Below are positions 28,906 to 38,497 of a DNA stretch of 64,000 nucleotides, in pieces. Position 1 is the stretch's first letter; the number at the start of each line of letters is the position of its first letter. Under the pieces are notes generated by a model, which was not told where the DNA came from, made no database searches, and saw nothing but the letters and a program-made list of their open reading frames with translations. The translations under genes and the position numbers were made by a program. The DNA comes from CAWJHE01 sp963842455 (GTDB taxonomy: Bacteria; Chloroflexota; Anaerolineae; Anaerolineales; UBA4823). Location of the stretch: positions 248,001 to 312,000 of the forward strand of contig CAWJHE010000013.1 of NCBI GenBank assembly GCA_963842455.1, written 5' to 3'.

Positions 28906-30579
28906 TCAAACAGCCTGTTGAAGGCTTTGCCATTCCACCTGAGATTCGGAAGAGGTTTTTTCAAACCTGCACACACCTGCCCGGCATATATGCTGAGTCA
29001 GATGTTCTTCCACCTCCTGGCGAAAATATTTCAAGATATCCCTTACAGCCACTGAAGCCGTCTGTCCCAGACCACAATTGGAAAGCAGTTCCATATCCTG
29101 GCCTATCGCCTGCAATTCATCAAAACTTTCAACACTGCCTGTTCCTATCGAAATATCAGAGAAAGCCTGGTACAAGCGCTGGGTACCTATGCGGCAGGGA
29201 GTGCATTTAGCGCAACATTCAAATCTAAAAAAATTAAGGATTACTTTAGCCAGATCCACAACACATGTGTGCTCATCACAGATTAACAACGCGCCAGACC
29301 CCAAAGAAACCCCAGCTTTCCGCCATGATTCGAAATCCATAGGTGTATCTTGCAGGCTGGCAGGTACAATGGAACCACTCGATCCACCAGTTTGCACCAA
29401 TTTCAACTTCCCACCCCTTTTTATCCCTTTTCCATATATTTCTATCACTTCCCTCAGCGTGATACCCAAGGGGACTTCAATAACACCTGTAGAGTTTACA
29501 TTCCCCATGATGGTATATACTTTGGTGCCCCGGCTCTTTTCTGTCCCAAACTGGTGATACCACTCACCTCCATGCAGAAGAATATGGGGAACATTCGCCA
29601 AAGTTTCGACATTATTTACTAATGTCGGTTTTCCAAAGAGTCCATAAGATGGTGGATAAGGTGGTCTGGCGCGTGGTTGACCTCTTTTACCCTCAATTGA
29701 TTCAATCAGCGCGGTCTCTTCGCCACAAATATAAGCGCCTGCGCCAGCGTGAAGGTGAATATGAAAGGAAAAATCTCGACCAAAAATGTTTTCTCCTAAC
29801 AAGCCTCGTTCTTCTGCTTGCATGATGGCATTTTCAAGATAATCAAAAGCACGCTTATATTCTCCTCGAATGTATATGTAGCCATCCTGTGCTCCAACAG
29901 CGTAAGCAGCAATCGTCATTGCCTCAATAATACTAAAGGGGTCTCCTTCTAAAATCATGCGGTCTTTGAATGTACCTGGCTCACTTTCATCAGCATTGCA
30001 GATGACATATTTGGGTCTCCCGCTTGCACTGCGTACAAACCCCCATTTGCGCCCAGTGGGGAAACCAGCCCCGCCGCGGCCTTGGAGCCCTGATTTCTCC
30101 AATTCTGCAATCACACCTTCTGGCGTCATGTGGGTCAAGACCTTGCCTAATGCCTGGTAACCGTTGTGCAGGATAAAATCATCCAGGCTTCGAGGGTCAA
30201 CCAAACCTGCTCTTCCTAAAACAATTCTTTGTTGGGCGGGTAAAGCCCCATAACGTGTGCGCAACCAGGATATCTCACCCACTGGTTGGTGTTCTCGTCC
30301 CAATAATGATCGTACGATCTGTCCCTTTAACAGGTGCTCCTCAGCAATCAGGATCACATCATCAGCACTCACCGGTGCATAGACAACTGCCTCAGGATAA
30401 ACAATGATCAGAGGCAGGTCATTCCGTATCGTTATATCCCCGATCGTACCTACTTTGACTTCATCCATAAGATCAAGTCTGCGAAGTTCAGCCTGCAAAG
30501 TCCGGAAGATTTCTTCAGCCCCTCTCTCCAGGCTGATAGGATCGTTGGACACGAGAACCATCGAGCGGATAGATTTCAT
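28906..30579 (-). CDS. NuoF/HndC-like NADH-binding flavoprotein
   Basis: Protein of 557 residues. The N-terminal ~95 residues have the thioredoxin-like fold layout of HndC/HydB (GTIGDITIRNDLPLIIVYPE) but without any of the four [2Fe-2S] cysteines. The central NuoF part is intact: GLQGRGGAGFPTGRKW (NADH/FMN site), CNADESEPGTFKDR, GAGAYICGEETALIESIEG, and the [4Fe-4S] site CCAKCTPCRIG with SNCGLGQTA. The C-terminus ends at HICRAGVCRFEK, the first part of the ferredoxin domain carried by HydB/HndC homologues. It should transfer electrons between NAD(H) and its partners, the NuoE-like and FdhA-like subunits encoded on either side. Confidence 0.9.
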   Translation of the reverse strand: MKSIRSMVLVSNDPISLERGAEEIFRTLQAELRRLDLMDEVKVGTIGDITIRNDLPLIIVYPEAVVYAPVSADDVILIAEEHLLKGQIVRSLLGREHQPVGEISWLRTRYGALPAQQRIVLGRAGLVDPRSLDDFILHNGYQALGKVLTHMTPEGVIAELEKSGLQGRGGAGFPTGRKWGFVRSASGRPKYVICNADESEPGTFKDRMILEGDPFSIIEAMTIAAYAVGAQDGYIYIRGEYKRAFDYLENAIMQAEERGLLGENIFGRDFSFHIHLHAGAGAYICGEETALIESIEGKRGQPRARPPYPPSYGLFGKPTLVNNVETLANVPHILLHGGEWYHQFGTEKSRGTKVYTIMGNVNSTGVIEVPLGITLREVIEIYGKGIKRGGKLKLVQTGGSSGSIVPASLQDTPMDFESWRKAGVSLGSGALLICDEHTCVVDLAKVILNFFRFECCAKCTPCRIGTQRLYQAFSDISIGTGSVESFDELQAIGQDMELLSNCGLGQTASVAVRDILKYFRQEVEEHLTQHICRAGVCRFEKTSSESQVEWQSLQQAV

Positions 30580-30629
30580 TTGTCACCTCATTTATTTGCG
30601 ATACGGACCCAATGCACTGCATACCCAGC

Positions 30630-31127
30630 TCAGGAGTACCTGGCTAAAATTCTTGACACTCTCTCTGGTGTGACATTTCCATAAATATCATCATCAATGA
30701 CAAAAGCCGGACCAACACTGCACAACCCCAAACAACTGGTTTCCAACAAACTCCACAAACCATCTTTCGTTGTTTGACCAAAATCAATCCCAAGAGATTC
30801 CCGAATAGCATCCAGTACTTGCTGCCCACCCACCACATGACAGGGAGCAGAAGCGCAGAATCGGAGGATATGCTTTCCTGTTGGGAGGAGTGAAAACAAC
30901 TGATAAAAACTGGCCACCGCAAACAGGTGACTATCTGCAAGGAATAATCCTTCCTCTGGCATATTGATTTTTCGACGTATTTTTCCAAAGGCCTCTGCAG
31001 GAATGAACCCGATTTGCTCATTTATCGCGCTTAAAATGGGGATGACTGCATCTCGACCAGTACCGTGATGGTCTAAAGCTTTCTGAATTACCGCATCAAG
31101 TTCCAATTCATTGTATGCCTGGCCCAT
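30630..31127 (-). CDS. NuoE/HndA-like [2Fe-2S] subunit
   Basis: Protein of 165 residues of the 24-kDa complex I subunit family. The thioredoxin-like C-terminal domain holds CASAPCHVVGG and ETSCLGLCSVGP, together the four [2Fe-2S] cysteines. The N-terminal helical part is typical (LDAVIQKALDHHG, INEQIGFIP). ATG 31127 is chosen over 31133 since AGGAG then lies at seven nt. It forms the NADH-oxidising module with the NuoF-like protein. Confidence 0.92.
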   Translation of the reverse strand: MGQAYNELELDAVIQKALDHHGTGRDAVIPILSAINEQIGFIPAEAFGKIRRKINMPEEGLFLADSHLFAVASFYQLFSLLPTGKHILRFCASAPCHVVGGQQVLDAIRESLGIDFGQTTKDGLWSLLETSCLGLCSVGPAFVIDDDIYGNVTPERVSRILARYS

Positions 31128-31160
31128 AACCATACTCCTAAAGAAAAAGTCTTGACAAGC

Positions 31161-31532
31161 TTACAAAAGATCAATGACATATTCCTGAATAACCAAACCT
31201 TTTTCGAGATGTTCAGTGATAATTCGTTGGGCAATTAATCGGTCCACTTTCCCATAGGTAACAAGCATCCGGTCTTTCTCTTGCACTTGAACAATCGGCT
31301 CAAACGAACACAGACCCAAACACCCCATTTCTTTGATACAGATATCGTCCAGGTCCTTTTTTATAAGGATATCTCTCAAAGTCGCCAAAGTATCCAAAGC
31401 TCCAGCAGCCACTCCACAGCTGGCTGTAGATACACGCAAGATGAACCGGCAACTCTGATCCGTTTCCCATTGTCGTTTCCCTGCTTCTTCTTTAACTCGG
31501 GCAAGATCTGCTAAGGATTGAATTCGATCCAT
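31161..31532 (-). CDS. HndB-like (2Fe-2S) ferredoxin-domain protein
   Basis: Protein of 123 residues like the HndB subunit of NADP-reducing hydrogenase complexes. Cysteines occur in STASCGVAAGALDTL and KEMGCLGLCSFEPIVQV, the usual [2Fe-2S] arrangement of this family. Gene order HndB-like, NuoE-like, NuoF-like, FdhA-like is that of an Hnd/Hyd-type operon in which the [FeFe]-hydrogenase gene is replaced by the molybdopterin protein. It begins with AGAGGTC upstream of ATG 31532. Confidence 0.88.
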   Translation of the reverse strand: MDRIQSLADLARVKEEAGKRQWETDQSCRFILRVSTASCGVAAGALDTLATLRDILIKKDLDDICIKEMGCLGLCSFEPIVQVQEKDRMLVTYGKVDRLIAQRIITEHLEKGLVIQEYVIDLL

Positions 31533-31571
31533 AATGACCTCTGGTTACAGAATAAAAACAAGATATTTTCA

Positions 31572-31591
31572 GAATCAAGGGTTCTTGATTC
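31572..31591 (-). promoter_or_regulatory. Perfect inverted repeat upstream of the HndB-like gene
   Basis: GAATCAAG and CTTGATTC are 8-bp arms around GGTT, about 40 nt before the start of the operon. Candidate operator or leader hairpin; no regulator can be named. A second hairpin (TTCGCC/GGCGAA, 31607-31624) lies just beyond it. Confidence 0.4.
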
Positions 31592-31640
31592 AAATAATGG
31601 AAAAATTTCGCCAATAAGGGCGAAGCATTGGTCCAGTTTC

Positions 31641-31650
31641 TATTTACAAT
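31641..31650 (-). promoter_or_regulatory. ATTGTAAATA element shared with the hydrogenase promoter region
   Basis: The minus strand reads ATTGTAAATAGAAAC here. The same ten bases start ATTGTAAATAAACAAT at 34712, upstream of the divergent hydrogenase operon. It could be a common regulator site; the match is short and could be chance. Confidence 0.3.
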
Positions 31651-31704
31651 AATTTGCATCTTCTGTCATTAGATTGACGCTTATTTTTATCCTGTATTCG
31701 GTAA

Positions 31705-31733
31705 AGAAAAACGACTGCCATTGTTAGCAGCCG
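31705..31733 (-). terminator. Intrinsic terminator after the NarL-type regulator
   Basis: On the minus strand CGGCTGC and GCAGTCG pair (one G-T) around an 8-nt loop, followed by TTTTTCTTT. It separates the regulator gene from the HndB-like operon. Confidence 0.75.
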
Positions 31734-31797
31734 TCTGCACATTTGTCGAGATTTATAATCAACGTTTGTGGAGTTAGTTTAACAAGACAGTTTTTCT

Positions 31798-32454
31798 CTA
31801 TTCCGAATCCAACTGGGCAATACCTTTCTTCAAGGCATAGAGAGTAGCCTGCACTCGGTTTGCCAATTGTAATTTACCCAGGATATTACTGACATGTGTG
31901 CGAACAGTTGCTTCTCTTACGAATAATAAGCGAGCGATTTCTTTGTTTTCGACCCCCTTAGCCAATAACTGCAGAATTTCCACTTCTCGTTCTGTTAAGG
32001 GAGAAGGCGTTAGTGGTTCTTGAGCCGGCCGGTTTAATTCTTGAATCACCTTTCTGGCAATCGACGGATGAATAGATAATTCTCCCCGATGCACCTGGCG
32101 GATCATGCGTATCAGGTCCTCAGGATCAGAATCCTTGAGCAGATAACCTAAAGCACCTGCTTTAATCGAAGGAAATACCTTATCGTCCGCAGCAAAACTG
32201 GTCATAACCAGGATACGAGCGTCTGGGATGAGTTTTACAGTTTCTTGTATGGCTTCGATGCCGTTCATTTCAGGCATTACCAGATCCATCAAAATAACAT
32301 CAGGCTTCACTTGTTTAAGCAGAGCAATTGCTTCAAGTCCATTAACCGCTTCGCCAACAACCTGAATATCTTCTTCTTCTGCCAGCAAAGATCGAATTCC
32401 TTTGCGCACGACAGGATGATCGTCGACAACCAACACCTTGATTAGATCACCCAT
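31798..32454 (-). CDS. NarL/LuxR-family response regulator
   Basis: Protein of 218 residues: receiver domain (VDDHPVVRKG, phosphorylation site VILMDLVMPE, TSFAADDKV, LLKDSDPEDL) and a LuxR-type helix-turn-helix (PLTEREVEILQLLAKGVENK, VRTHVSNILGKLQ). It follows its histidine kinase gene by 79 nt. The pair lies between the HndB/NuoEF/FdhA-like operon and the divergent hydrogenase operon, so these are its most likely targets. AGGAG precedes ATG 32454. Confidence 0.93.
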   Translation of the reverse strand: MGDLIKVLVVDDHPVVRKGIRSLLAEEEDIQVVGEAVNGLEAIALLKQVKPDVILMDLVMPEMNGIEAIQETVKLIPDARILVMTSFAADDKVFPSIKAGALGYLLKDSDPEDLIRMIRQVHRGELSIHPSIARKVIQELNRPAQEPLTPSPLTEREVEILQLLAKGVENKEIARLLFVREATVRTHVSNILGKLQLANRVQATLYALKKGIAQLDSE

Positions 32455-32533
32455 TTTGCGTCTCCTTATCCTGCTCTTTTAACCGCTTGAGGATCAAAAT
32501 ATTTATCATTGGAAGTTAATCTCTACTTTTATT

Positions 32534-34429
32534 TTACACTAAAGGAACTTCTGTATGAATACAGGTTCCTTCTCCCGGGTTACTTTCGATGACTAACTGT
32601 CCGCCGAGCTGTTTTGCCCTTTGTTCCATACTGACTATCCCCATTCCACCTCTGTTTCTTGCTGTTAGAGGGTCAAAACCGACCCCATTATCTTTGATAT
32701 CCAGGAAAATCCAGTTTCCACGAATTTGTAGTTGCACAACCACTTTTTTCGCATTTGCATAACGAACAAGGTTATTTAACGCTTCCATTGCTATCCGGTA
32801 TAAACCCGGTTCAACTGCACGTGGCAATCTCAATTCTGCATCCGACAAGATTTCTGTTTCTAAGGCAGTCCTGGATTCGATGATTTCAAGGCTGGATTTT
32901 AACGCAGCCACCAATCCCTCCTTTTGTAAAAGGGGCGGGGACAATTCCAGGATTAATAACCGCATTTCTCGCAGTGCTTGTAGAGCATTATCTTTGATCT
33001 CTGCCAGGTTCTCTTCTACTTGTTTATAATTTCCACCGCTCAAAGTGCGCGTGGTGGCAGTGCAATAAAGAGAAATTCCATAAAGTAACTGGGTAACTGA
33101 ATCATGCAGTTCACGAGCGATCCTGTTTCTTTCTTCCAAGGTGGCTAAATTTTGGGCTTGCTCAAATAATCGGGCATTCTCAATTGCCATCGCCACCTGG
33201 TTCGTGATCGTTTGAGCCAGGCGGGCATGATTCTTGGAATAGAATCCAGGGGTGCCATGTGTCAGACTTAATAATCCCATAACACGATCTCTAATCACTA
33301 ACGGGATACCTAGCCAGGATCGAGCATGCAAAAAATGGGTTTGGTTTATTTCAATCCCTGCCGCTCGACAAGCTAATGCCAGAGGGGATTTGCCTAATAC
33401 ATCATCAAGGATCATCACTCTTTTTTCAAGAATCACTGGTAAATAGATATCCAGTTTACTGACTGGAATGACCATGAGGTAAGCAGGTGTTGAAAGATCT
33501 GGTACATGATAGGCCACAACGGACAATTGATCATCATCTAATGTAAAAATTGCGGCGCCGCTGTACGGCAAGATTGCTTCAATTTGATCCAGGATCAGAT
33601 TCAATAATGGTTCGAGCTCTAAGGTTGAAGCAATTTTCTTGGATACTTCAAGCACTGTTGAAAGTTCATTCGTCCGGTCATCAATCAGGTGTTCAAGATT
33701 TTGAAAGTTTTCAACTTGCTCCGTTATATCCGAAGTCACTACGAAAATACGTTGTATTCCTTTGATCATGCTGAATGTATAATGTTCGTGAATACAGCGA
33801 ATCTCGTCCTTATTATTCTTGATCCAGTACTGTAATTCACGGGGAATCTCACCGGATAATGCCAAGCTTTCAATCACAGGTAATAATCGCTCAACTTCGC
33901 TTATCAAAGCAAACGTACGAATACGATGGTCAATATTACCCTGGGGGCAATCTCCAAAAATTTGACATGCTCGTTCATTAATGTAAACCAGGTTTCCATT
34001 CTCAATAATGGTCAGCCCCTCGCGAATATTATCCGCCATATTCTTGAAGCGTTCTTCGCCGACTGTTATCTTATATTCAGCCTGGGTAAATTTTTCAACT
34101 TGGGATTCTAATTCCGCTGTCAAGCGCGACGACTCAGCTTCTACACTTTTCAGCCTGGTCTTTAGCTCATCATTCTCTTGTAAGATCTCCGCTTGAAGGA
34201 AATGTTCTTGATCATTTGAACGAGGATTTGTAACGGGTGAGTGAGAAAGCCTCTCCCAGATGAGTAAGACAATGGCAATACTCACAACAGGAATGATAAC
34301 CCTGGAGAATAATAAGGCTACCGGGTTTATGTCAATCAGAATGATCGAGTTCAATCCTTCTGTGAACAATATGCCCAAAACTGCAGCTATTACGATGAAA
34401 AAAATCAAACTCCGATGGAATTGGATCAC
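32534..34429 (-). CDS. Histidine kinase with PAS and GAF domains (NarX/DegS-type catalytic core)
   Basis: Protein of 631 residues. Two N-terminal membrane helices (about 8-60), a coiled coil (about 75-120), a PAS domain (about 125-240, NMADNIREGLTIIENGNLVY), a GAF domain (about 265-420), then HisKA_3 with the phosphorylation site RIARELHDSVTQLLYG and an HATPase with NNLVRYANAKK and GMGIVSMEQRAKQLGG. No heme- or iron-sulfur-binding cysteine cluster is evident in the PAS or GAF part, so the signal is unknown. GTG start at 34429 with CAGGAG upstream. Divergent from the hydrogenase operon. Confidence 0.92.
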   Translation of the reverse strand: MIQFHRSLIFFIVIAAVLGILFTEGLNSIILIDINPVALLFSRVIIPVVSIAIVLLIWERLSHSPVTNPRSNDQEHFLQAEILQENDELKTRLKSVEAESSRLTAELESQVEKFTQAEYKITVGEERFKNMADNIREGLTIIENGNLVYINERACQIFGDCPQGNIDHRIRTFALISEVERLLPVIESLALSGEIPRELQYWIKNNKDEIRCIHEHYTFSMIKGIQRIFVVTSDITEQVENFQNLEHLIDDRTNELSTVLEVSKKIASTLELEPLLNLILDQIEAILPYSGAAIFTLDDDQLSVVAYHVPDLSTPAYLMVIPVSKLDIYLPVILEKRVMILDDVLGKSPLALACRAAGIEINQTHFLHARSWLGIPLVIRDRVMGLLSLTHGTPGFYSKNHARLAQTITNQVAMAIENARLFEQAQNLATLEERNRIARELHDSVTQLLYGISLYCTATTRTLSGGNYKQVEENLAEIKDNALQALREMRLLILELSPPLLQKEGLVAALKSSLEIIESRTALETEILSDAELRLPRAVEPGLYRIAMEALNNLVRYANAKKVVVQLQIRGNWIFLDIKDNGVGFDPLTARNRGGMGIVSMEQRAKQLGGQLVIESNPGEGTCIHTEVPLV

Positions 34430-34774
34430 GAAAAACTCCTGGTTTATTAGGGAGAGTAAGTGTGATCGGACAATTAAAAGTGACCATTAAAGTATAGCAC
34501 AAGGGGGGATAAAACCAATGCCGGAATGAGAAATTCCGCACGTTCAGACACAAAGTGAATTATTGCGCTACGTAACAATTCCATTTCATTTCCACAAATG
34601 TTGATCAAGAAATTCGACAAACGCTGAAGGGCTGCCAACAAGAAATACGATACAGGTAAATTAAATTGAGAATAAAAATCAGCACCTATCCGATGACAGA
34701 AGTTTGAATATATTGTAAATAAACAATGAGGCAAACGCTTACATTTTTCAAAATCTGTCAGGGCAAAGGTAAAG
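34430..34774. other. Divergent intergenic region between the kinase gene and the hydrogenase operon
   Basis: 345 bases without a gene. It must hold promoters for both directions, but no consensus sigma-70 or sigma-54 site is convincing. Visible elements are ATTGTAAATAAACAAT (34712-34727; arms ATTGT/ACAAT), the palindrome TTGATCAA near 34601, and CGGAAT/ATTCCG near 34515. Confidence 0.5.
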
Positions 34775-35431
34775 ATGTATCATTTTGTGATCGCAGATAA
34801 TCGCAAGTGTATTGGTTGTTATGCCTGTGTCGCGGCATGTACTGAGAGCCATCGAAAAGCTGGTTTACAGGCTTATCCCCGTCTTTTTGTTACATACACC
34901 ACCGCCGGTCTCATGCCAATCCAATGCCGCCATTGTGAAGATGCCATGTGTGCATTGGTATGTCCCGTCAAGGCAATAACTCATACAGATCATAGCATCC
35001 AGATTAATGAGAGCCTATGCATTGGCTGTAAAATGTGTGCTCTTGCTTGCCCATTTGGGAATATCCTTCCTGGCGGCACTCCCGTTCCTGGGCAAGAAAC
35101 GAACCTGGGCAACTATACATATCTCAATACACCACTGGAACCCGATCCGATGTTTTTGCGGGAATTAAGCTACCAGGAAAAGTTGTCATTATTAGCCTGG
35201 AATATCGGACAAAAAACCGTTGCCATAAAATGTGATCTCTGCTATTTCCGAGAAGAAGGACCCGCCTGTATTTCTGCCTGTCCACATTCTGCCCTAATCC
35301 TGATCGATGACCGCTCCCCGGTATCATTAGACTTACAAGCAAAAATGAAAAATGTGGCTCATATCCAATTCAAGCCGGCGATATCTACAAGAAAGCATGC
35401 TGAAAACCAGGACATCACGCAATCCGCTTAA
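34775..35431 (+). CDS. Polyferredoxin subunit of group 4 hydrogenase (HyfA/HycB/HydN-like)
   Basis: Protein of 218 residues with four [4Fe-4S] motifs: CIGCYACVAAC, CRHCEDAMCALVC, CIGCKMCALAC and CDLCYFREEGPACISAC. It is an electron-transfer subunit linking a donor to the hydrogenase, in E. coli the formate dehydrogenase. It is the first gene of the plus-strand operon; the large membrane subunit follows after 32 nt. HyfA, HycB and HydN cannot be told apart from sequence alone. Confidence 0.9.
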   Translation: MYHFVIADNRKCIGCYACVAACTESHRKAGLQAYPRLFVTYTTAGLMPIQCRHCEDAMCALVCPVKAITHTDHSIQINESLCIGCKMCALACPFGNILPGGTPVPGQETNLGNYTYLNTPLEPDPMFLRELSYQEKLSLLAWNIGQKTVAIKCDLCYFREEGPACISACPHSALILIDDRSPVSLDLQAKMKNVAHIQFKPAISTRKHAENQDITQSA

Positions 35432-35463
35432 AGGAAATCTGTTACAGGTGAGGAGTTAAACAA

Positions 35464-37483
35464 ATGAATCCAAGCTCGCTTTTATTGCTTTCAATCGCAG
35501 TGTTCATCATTGGAGCAGTCACATCATTGGCGCTTGGAAATTATGTACGCGCGAGCAGGCAGACTGCTGGAATAAGCGCGTTAATTGCTTCAGTTCTTGG
35601 CGTAATCGCAACTTTTTATGCATTCATACCGGGTCCAACCTCCAGCCTGATTCTCTTTTCTCTCCCCACTTTCGGAAAGTTCATTTTATCCATTGACGGA
35701 CTTTCTACGCTGTTCGTGGCCATCATCAGCCTGATCGGAGTGGCGGGCAGCCTGTATTTTCTTACTTCAGCTCCCATTCATCCTCGTATGGGTTTTTTCA
35801 CTAACCTGTTTTTGGCATCCATGTTATTAGTGGTAACAAGCCAAAATACTTTCTTCTTCATCGTTTTTTGGGAATTGATGACCTTGGTTACTTACTTTTT
35901 GGTCATATGGAAATCCGATCGAGAAGAAAACATCCGCACAGGATATATTTATTTACTGGTTACTCATGCTGGCGCAGCGTTAATCATGCTTGGGATTTTT
36001 CTTCTGTATCATCAAACCAACTCCTTTGATTTTTCGGCTATCCGCCAAATCCAAATATCCCCATCGAGTAAAGAATTGGATATTTTTCCTGGCCCTGATC
36101 GGATTTGGGACAAAAGCAGGCATGGTACCATTGCACTTCTGGACACCTGACACATATGCCCTGGCCCCTCATCATACTTCGGCTTTAATGGCAGGAGTGA
36201 TGAAGAAAACTGCTATTTACGGGATATTACGCATCAGTATCGATTTGTTGGGATCACCAGAGTGGTGGTGGGGGTTTATCATTCTGATTTTTGGTGCTGC
36301 ATCAACAATCTTCGGTGCATTCTATGCCCTGCCCGAGTCGAATATTAAACGCTTACTGGCATATTCCAGTGTGGAAAATGTAGGCATCATCCTGATGGGC
36401 GCAGGCTTGGGGGTTGTGGGATTAGGATTAGATCTACCTGTGCTGGCAACCCTTGGATTGATGGCTGCTTTGTATCATATACTAAACCATTCATTCTTTA
36501 AATCACTTTTGTATCTGAGCTCTGGTTGGGCCATAGATCAAACTAACACTATGAATTTGAACCAAATGGGAGGGTTGAGGCGTTATTTGCCTGGAACCGC
36601 CCTTTTATTCTTCATTGGCGCAATAGCGGTTACAGCCATTCCACCTCTTAATGGCTTTGTCAGTGAGTGGTTTACCTACCAGGCATTTTTCTTGGCCAGT
36701 CAGAGCTCTCTTCTCATCATTCGGGTTCTTAGCCCCCTTTTTGCAGTCTTAATGGCGTTCGCCGGTGCGCTTGCTTTCATGGTGTACATCAAGGCTTATG
36801 CAAGCATATTTTCAGGTCCCACACAAATCAAAAAACCTGGAACATATCATGAGCCTCCAGTTTTAACGATGATCGGTCTATCTCTTCTGGCTTTAGGATG
36901 TGTCTTCTTAGGCATAGCTTCCCCCTGGATTTCTCCACTTATCGCCCAAATCGCTGCCCGGTCGTTGAATTCTCCCGCTATTAACGTTTCCCAAGGGCAG
37001 GTCATCTTCCCAGCTTCGGCAAGCCAGGCCGTTTTATCCACTCCTATTGTAGCAATCTTTCTGGTTGGCTTGCTCGCGATCCCTGTAATGATTATTTTGG
37101 TATTGGGTGGTTACCGGCCTGGAAAACGAACCAATGTAGAACCATGGTCATGTGGTTATGGCTATTCACCTCGCATGTCGGTTACAGCAGCCAGTTTTTA
37201 TCAACCTGTCAAGGTTAACTTCCATCCAATCTACTGGTTACGCTCGGTAACTGACCTGCCATTCCAAACCATACGAGGTTTCTCCGTTAACTTAAAGACT
37301 CAAATTATACGCGCTGAGCCGTATATTGAAACCATCATCACAAAACCAATTACGCGTCTGGTTGAGACTGCCGGACTATGGATCCAGGCTATGCAAATGG
37401 GTGATATCCGCGTTTACTGTCTGTACATCATTGTCACCCTGGCAATCCTATTGATCGCCATTTTTGGGAGGAGTGGACTATGA
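35464..37483 (+). CDS. hyfB: Hydrogenase membrane subunit HyfB/HycC-like (frame break near 36085)
   Basis: Antiporter-like (NuoL/MrpA-type) integral membrane protein, about 672 residues with some 16 helices. The proton-translocation core is present (FGTKAGMVPLHFWTPDTY, LPESNIKRLLAYSSVENVG, LNHSFFKSLLYLSSG). A long C-terminal extension (EPWSCGYGYSPRM) is typical of HycC/HyfB. The first frame runs to 36150 but leaves the family after SSKELDIF. The second frame continues with LALIGFGTKAG. One extra T in the TTTTT run around 36085 accounts for the change. It overlaps the next gene by ATGA. Confidence 0.9.
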
Positions 37484-38421
37484 CACAAGCAGGTTTATGG
37501 ATAAGCATTGGGATTTTCCAAACGGTCTTACTCCTTCTTCTAGCACCGCTTTTTTCCGGCTTTTCGCGTGTGATGCGTGCGAAGATGCACAGCCGCAAAG
37601 GTCCACCTCTTCTCCAGAATTACCTGGATATTGTTAAGTTAATGAAAAGACAAGAGGTGGTTTCTCAACAAGCCGGGTGGATCTTCCGTTACGCGCCAGC
37701 AGTTAGCATGGCGTCCATGTTGCTGGTAGCTATGATCATTCCATTTCTTACCATCCACGCAACTTTGCAAATGGCGGGAGATTTAATTTTGATCATTTAT
37801 CTTTTTGCCTGGCCCCGGATTATGTTTTCTCTGGCAGGGATTGAATCTGGAAGCCCATTTGGTGGTATTGGCGCCAGGCGAGAATTACTGGTGGCATCAC
37901 TTATTGAGCCGATCTTGCTGCTGGTGGTCTTTGTGATGGCTCTTCTGGCGGGTTCGTTGAACTTGGGATTAATCACTAGCCTGGTTGCCACCGGCACATT
38001 TCCACTTTCCATGGCATTTTGGCTTGGGTTGATCTCCTTTGCCTTTGCGACTTTTGTTGAAATGGGAAAATTGCCCTTTGACGTTGGAGAAGCAGAACAG
38101 GAAATTCAAGAAGGCCCTCTGGCTGAATACTCTGGACGATCATTAGCAATCCTAAAGTGGTCCATCTACTTGAAACAATTGGTCCTGGTTGCTCTATTTA
38201 TTGCCCTTTTTATTCCTCATGGTTCTGCAACCCAGCTCTCAGTTGCGAGTTTGGTGATCGCCCTTATCTTATTTACCTTGAAAGCATTCCTGTTTTACTT
38301 CATTTCAGCAATTATCGAAAACGCAATGGCTCGGACTCGCTTCATCAAAGCACCGGCAGCTACACTGTTAGCGCTTGCCGCAGCCGTCTTATCATTTGTT
38401 TTCTTTCTTGCAAATGTCTAG
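37480..38421 (+). CDS. hyfC: Hydrogenase membrane subunit HyfC/HycD-like
   Basis: NuoH-type membrane protein of 313 residues, about eight helices, that anchors the hydrogenase to the membrane arm. Family landmarks: MHSRKGPPLLQNYLDIVKLMKR, SPFGGIGARRELLVASLIEP, and EMGKLPFDVGEAEQEIQEGP, the latter with the conserved acidic residues of the proton path. ATG 37480 overlaps the hyfB stop, with GGAGGAG upstream. Confidence 0.93.
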   Translation: MTQAGLWISIGIFQTVLLLLLAPLFSGFSRVMRAKMHSRKGPPLLQNYLDIVKLMKRQEVVSQQAGWIFRYAPAVSMASMLLVAMIIPFLTIHATLQMAGDLILIIYLFAWPRIMFSLAGIESGSPFGGIGARRELLVASLIEPILLLVVFVMALLAGSLNLGLITSLVATGTFPLSMAFWLGLISFAFATFVEMGKLPFDVGEAEQEIQEGPLAEYSGRSLAILKWSIYLKQLVLVALFIALFIPHGSATQLSVASLVIALILFTLKAFLFYFISAIIENAMARTRFIKAPAATLLALAAAVLSFVFFLANV

Positions 38422-38497
38422 TGTAATGAGCGAACAACATGAATTTTTTAAAAAGCAATTCCAGTATCAGAATTACTCATCCCGATAGGAGAAGCCT

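Noticed and set aside
34430..34774. Sigma-54 promoter for the hydrogenase operon, as in E. coli hyc/hyf
   Set aside because: No TGGCAC-N5-TTGCA-like element was found, and the adjacent regulator is NarL-type rather than an FhlA-type activator.
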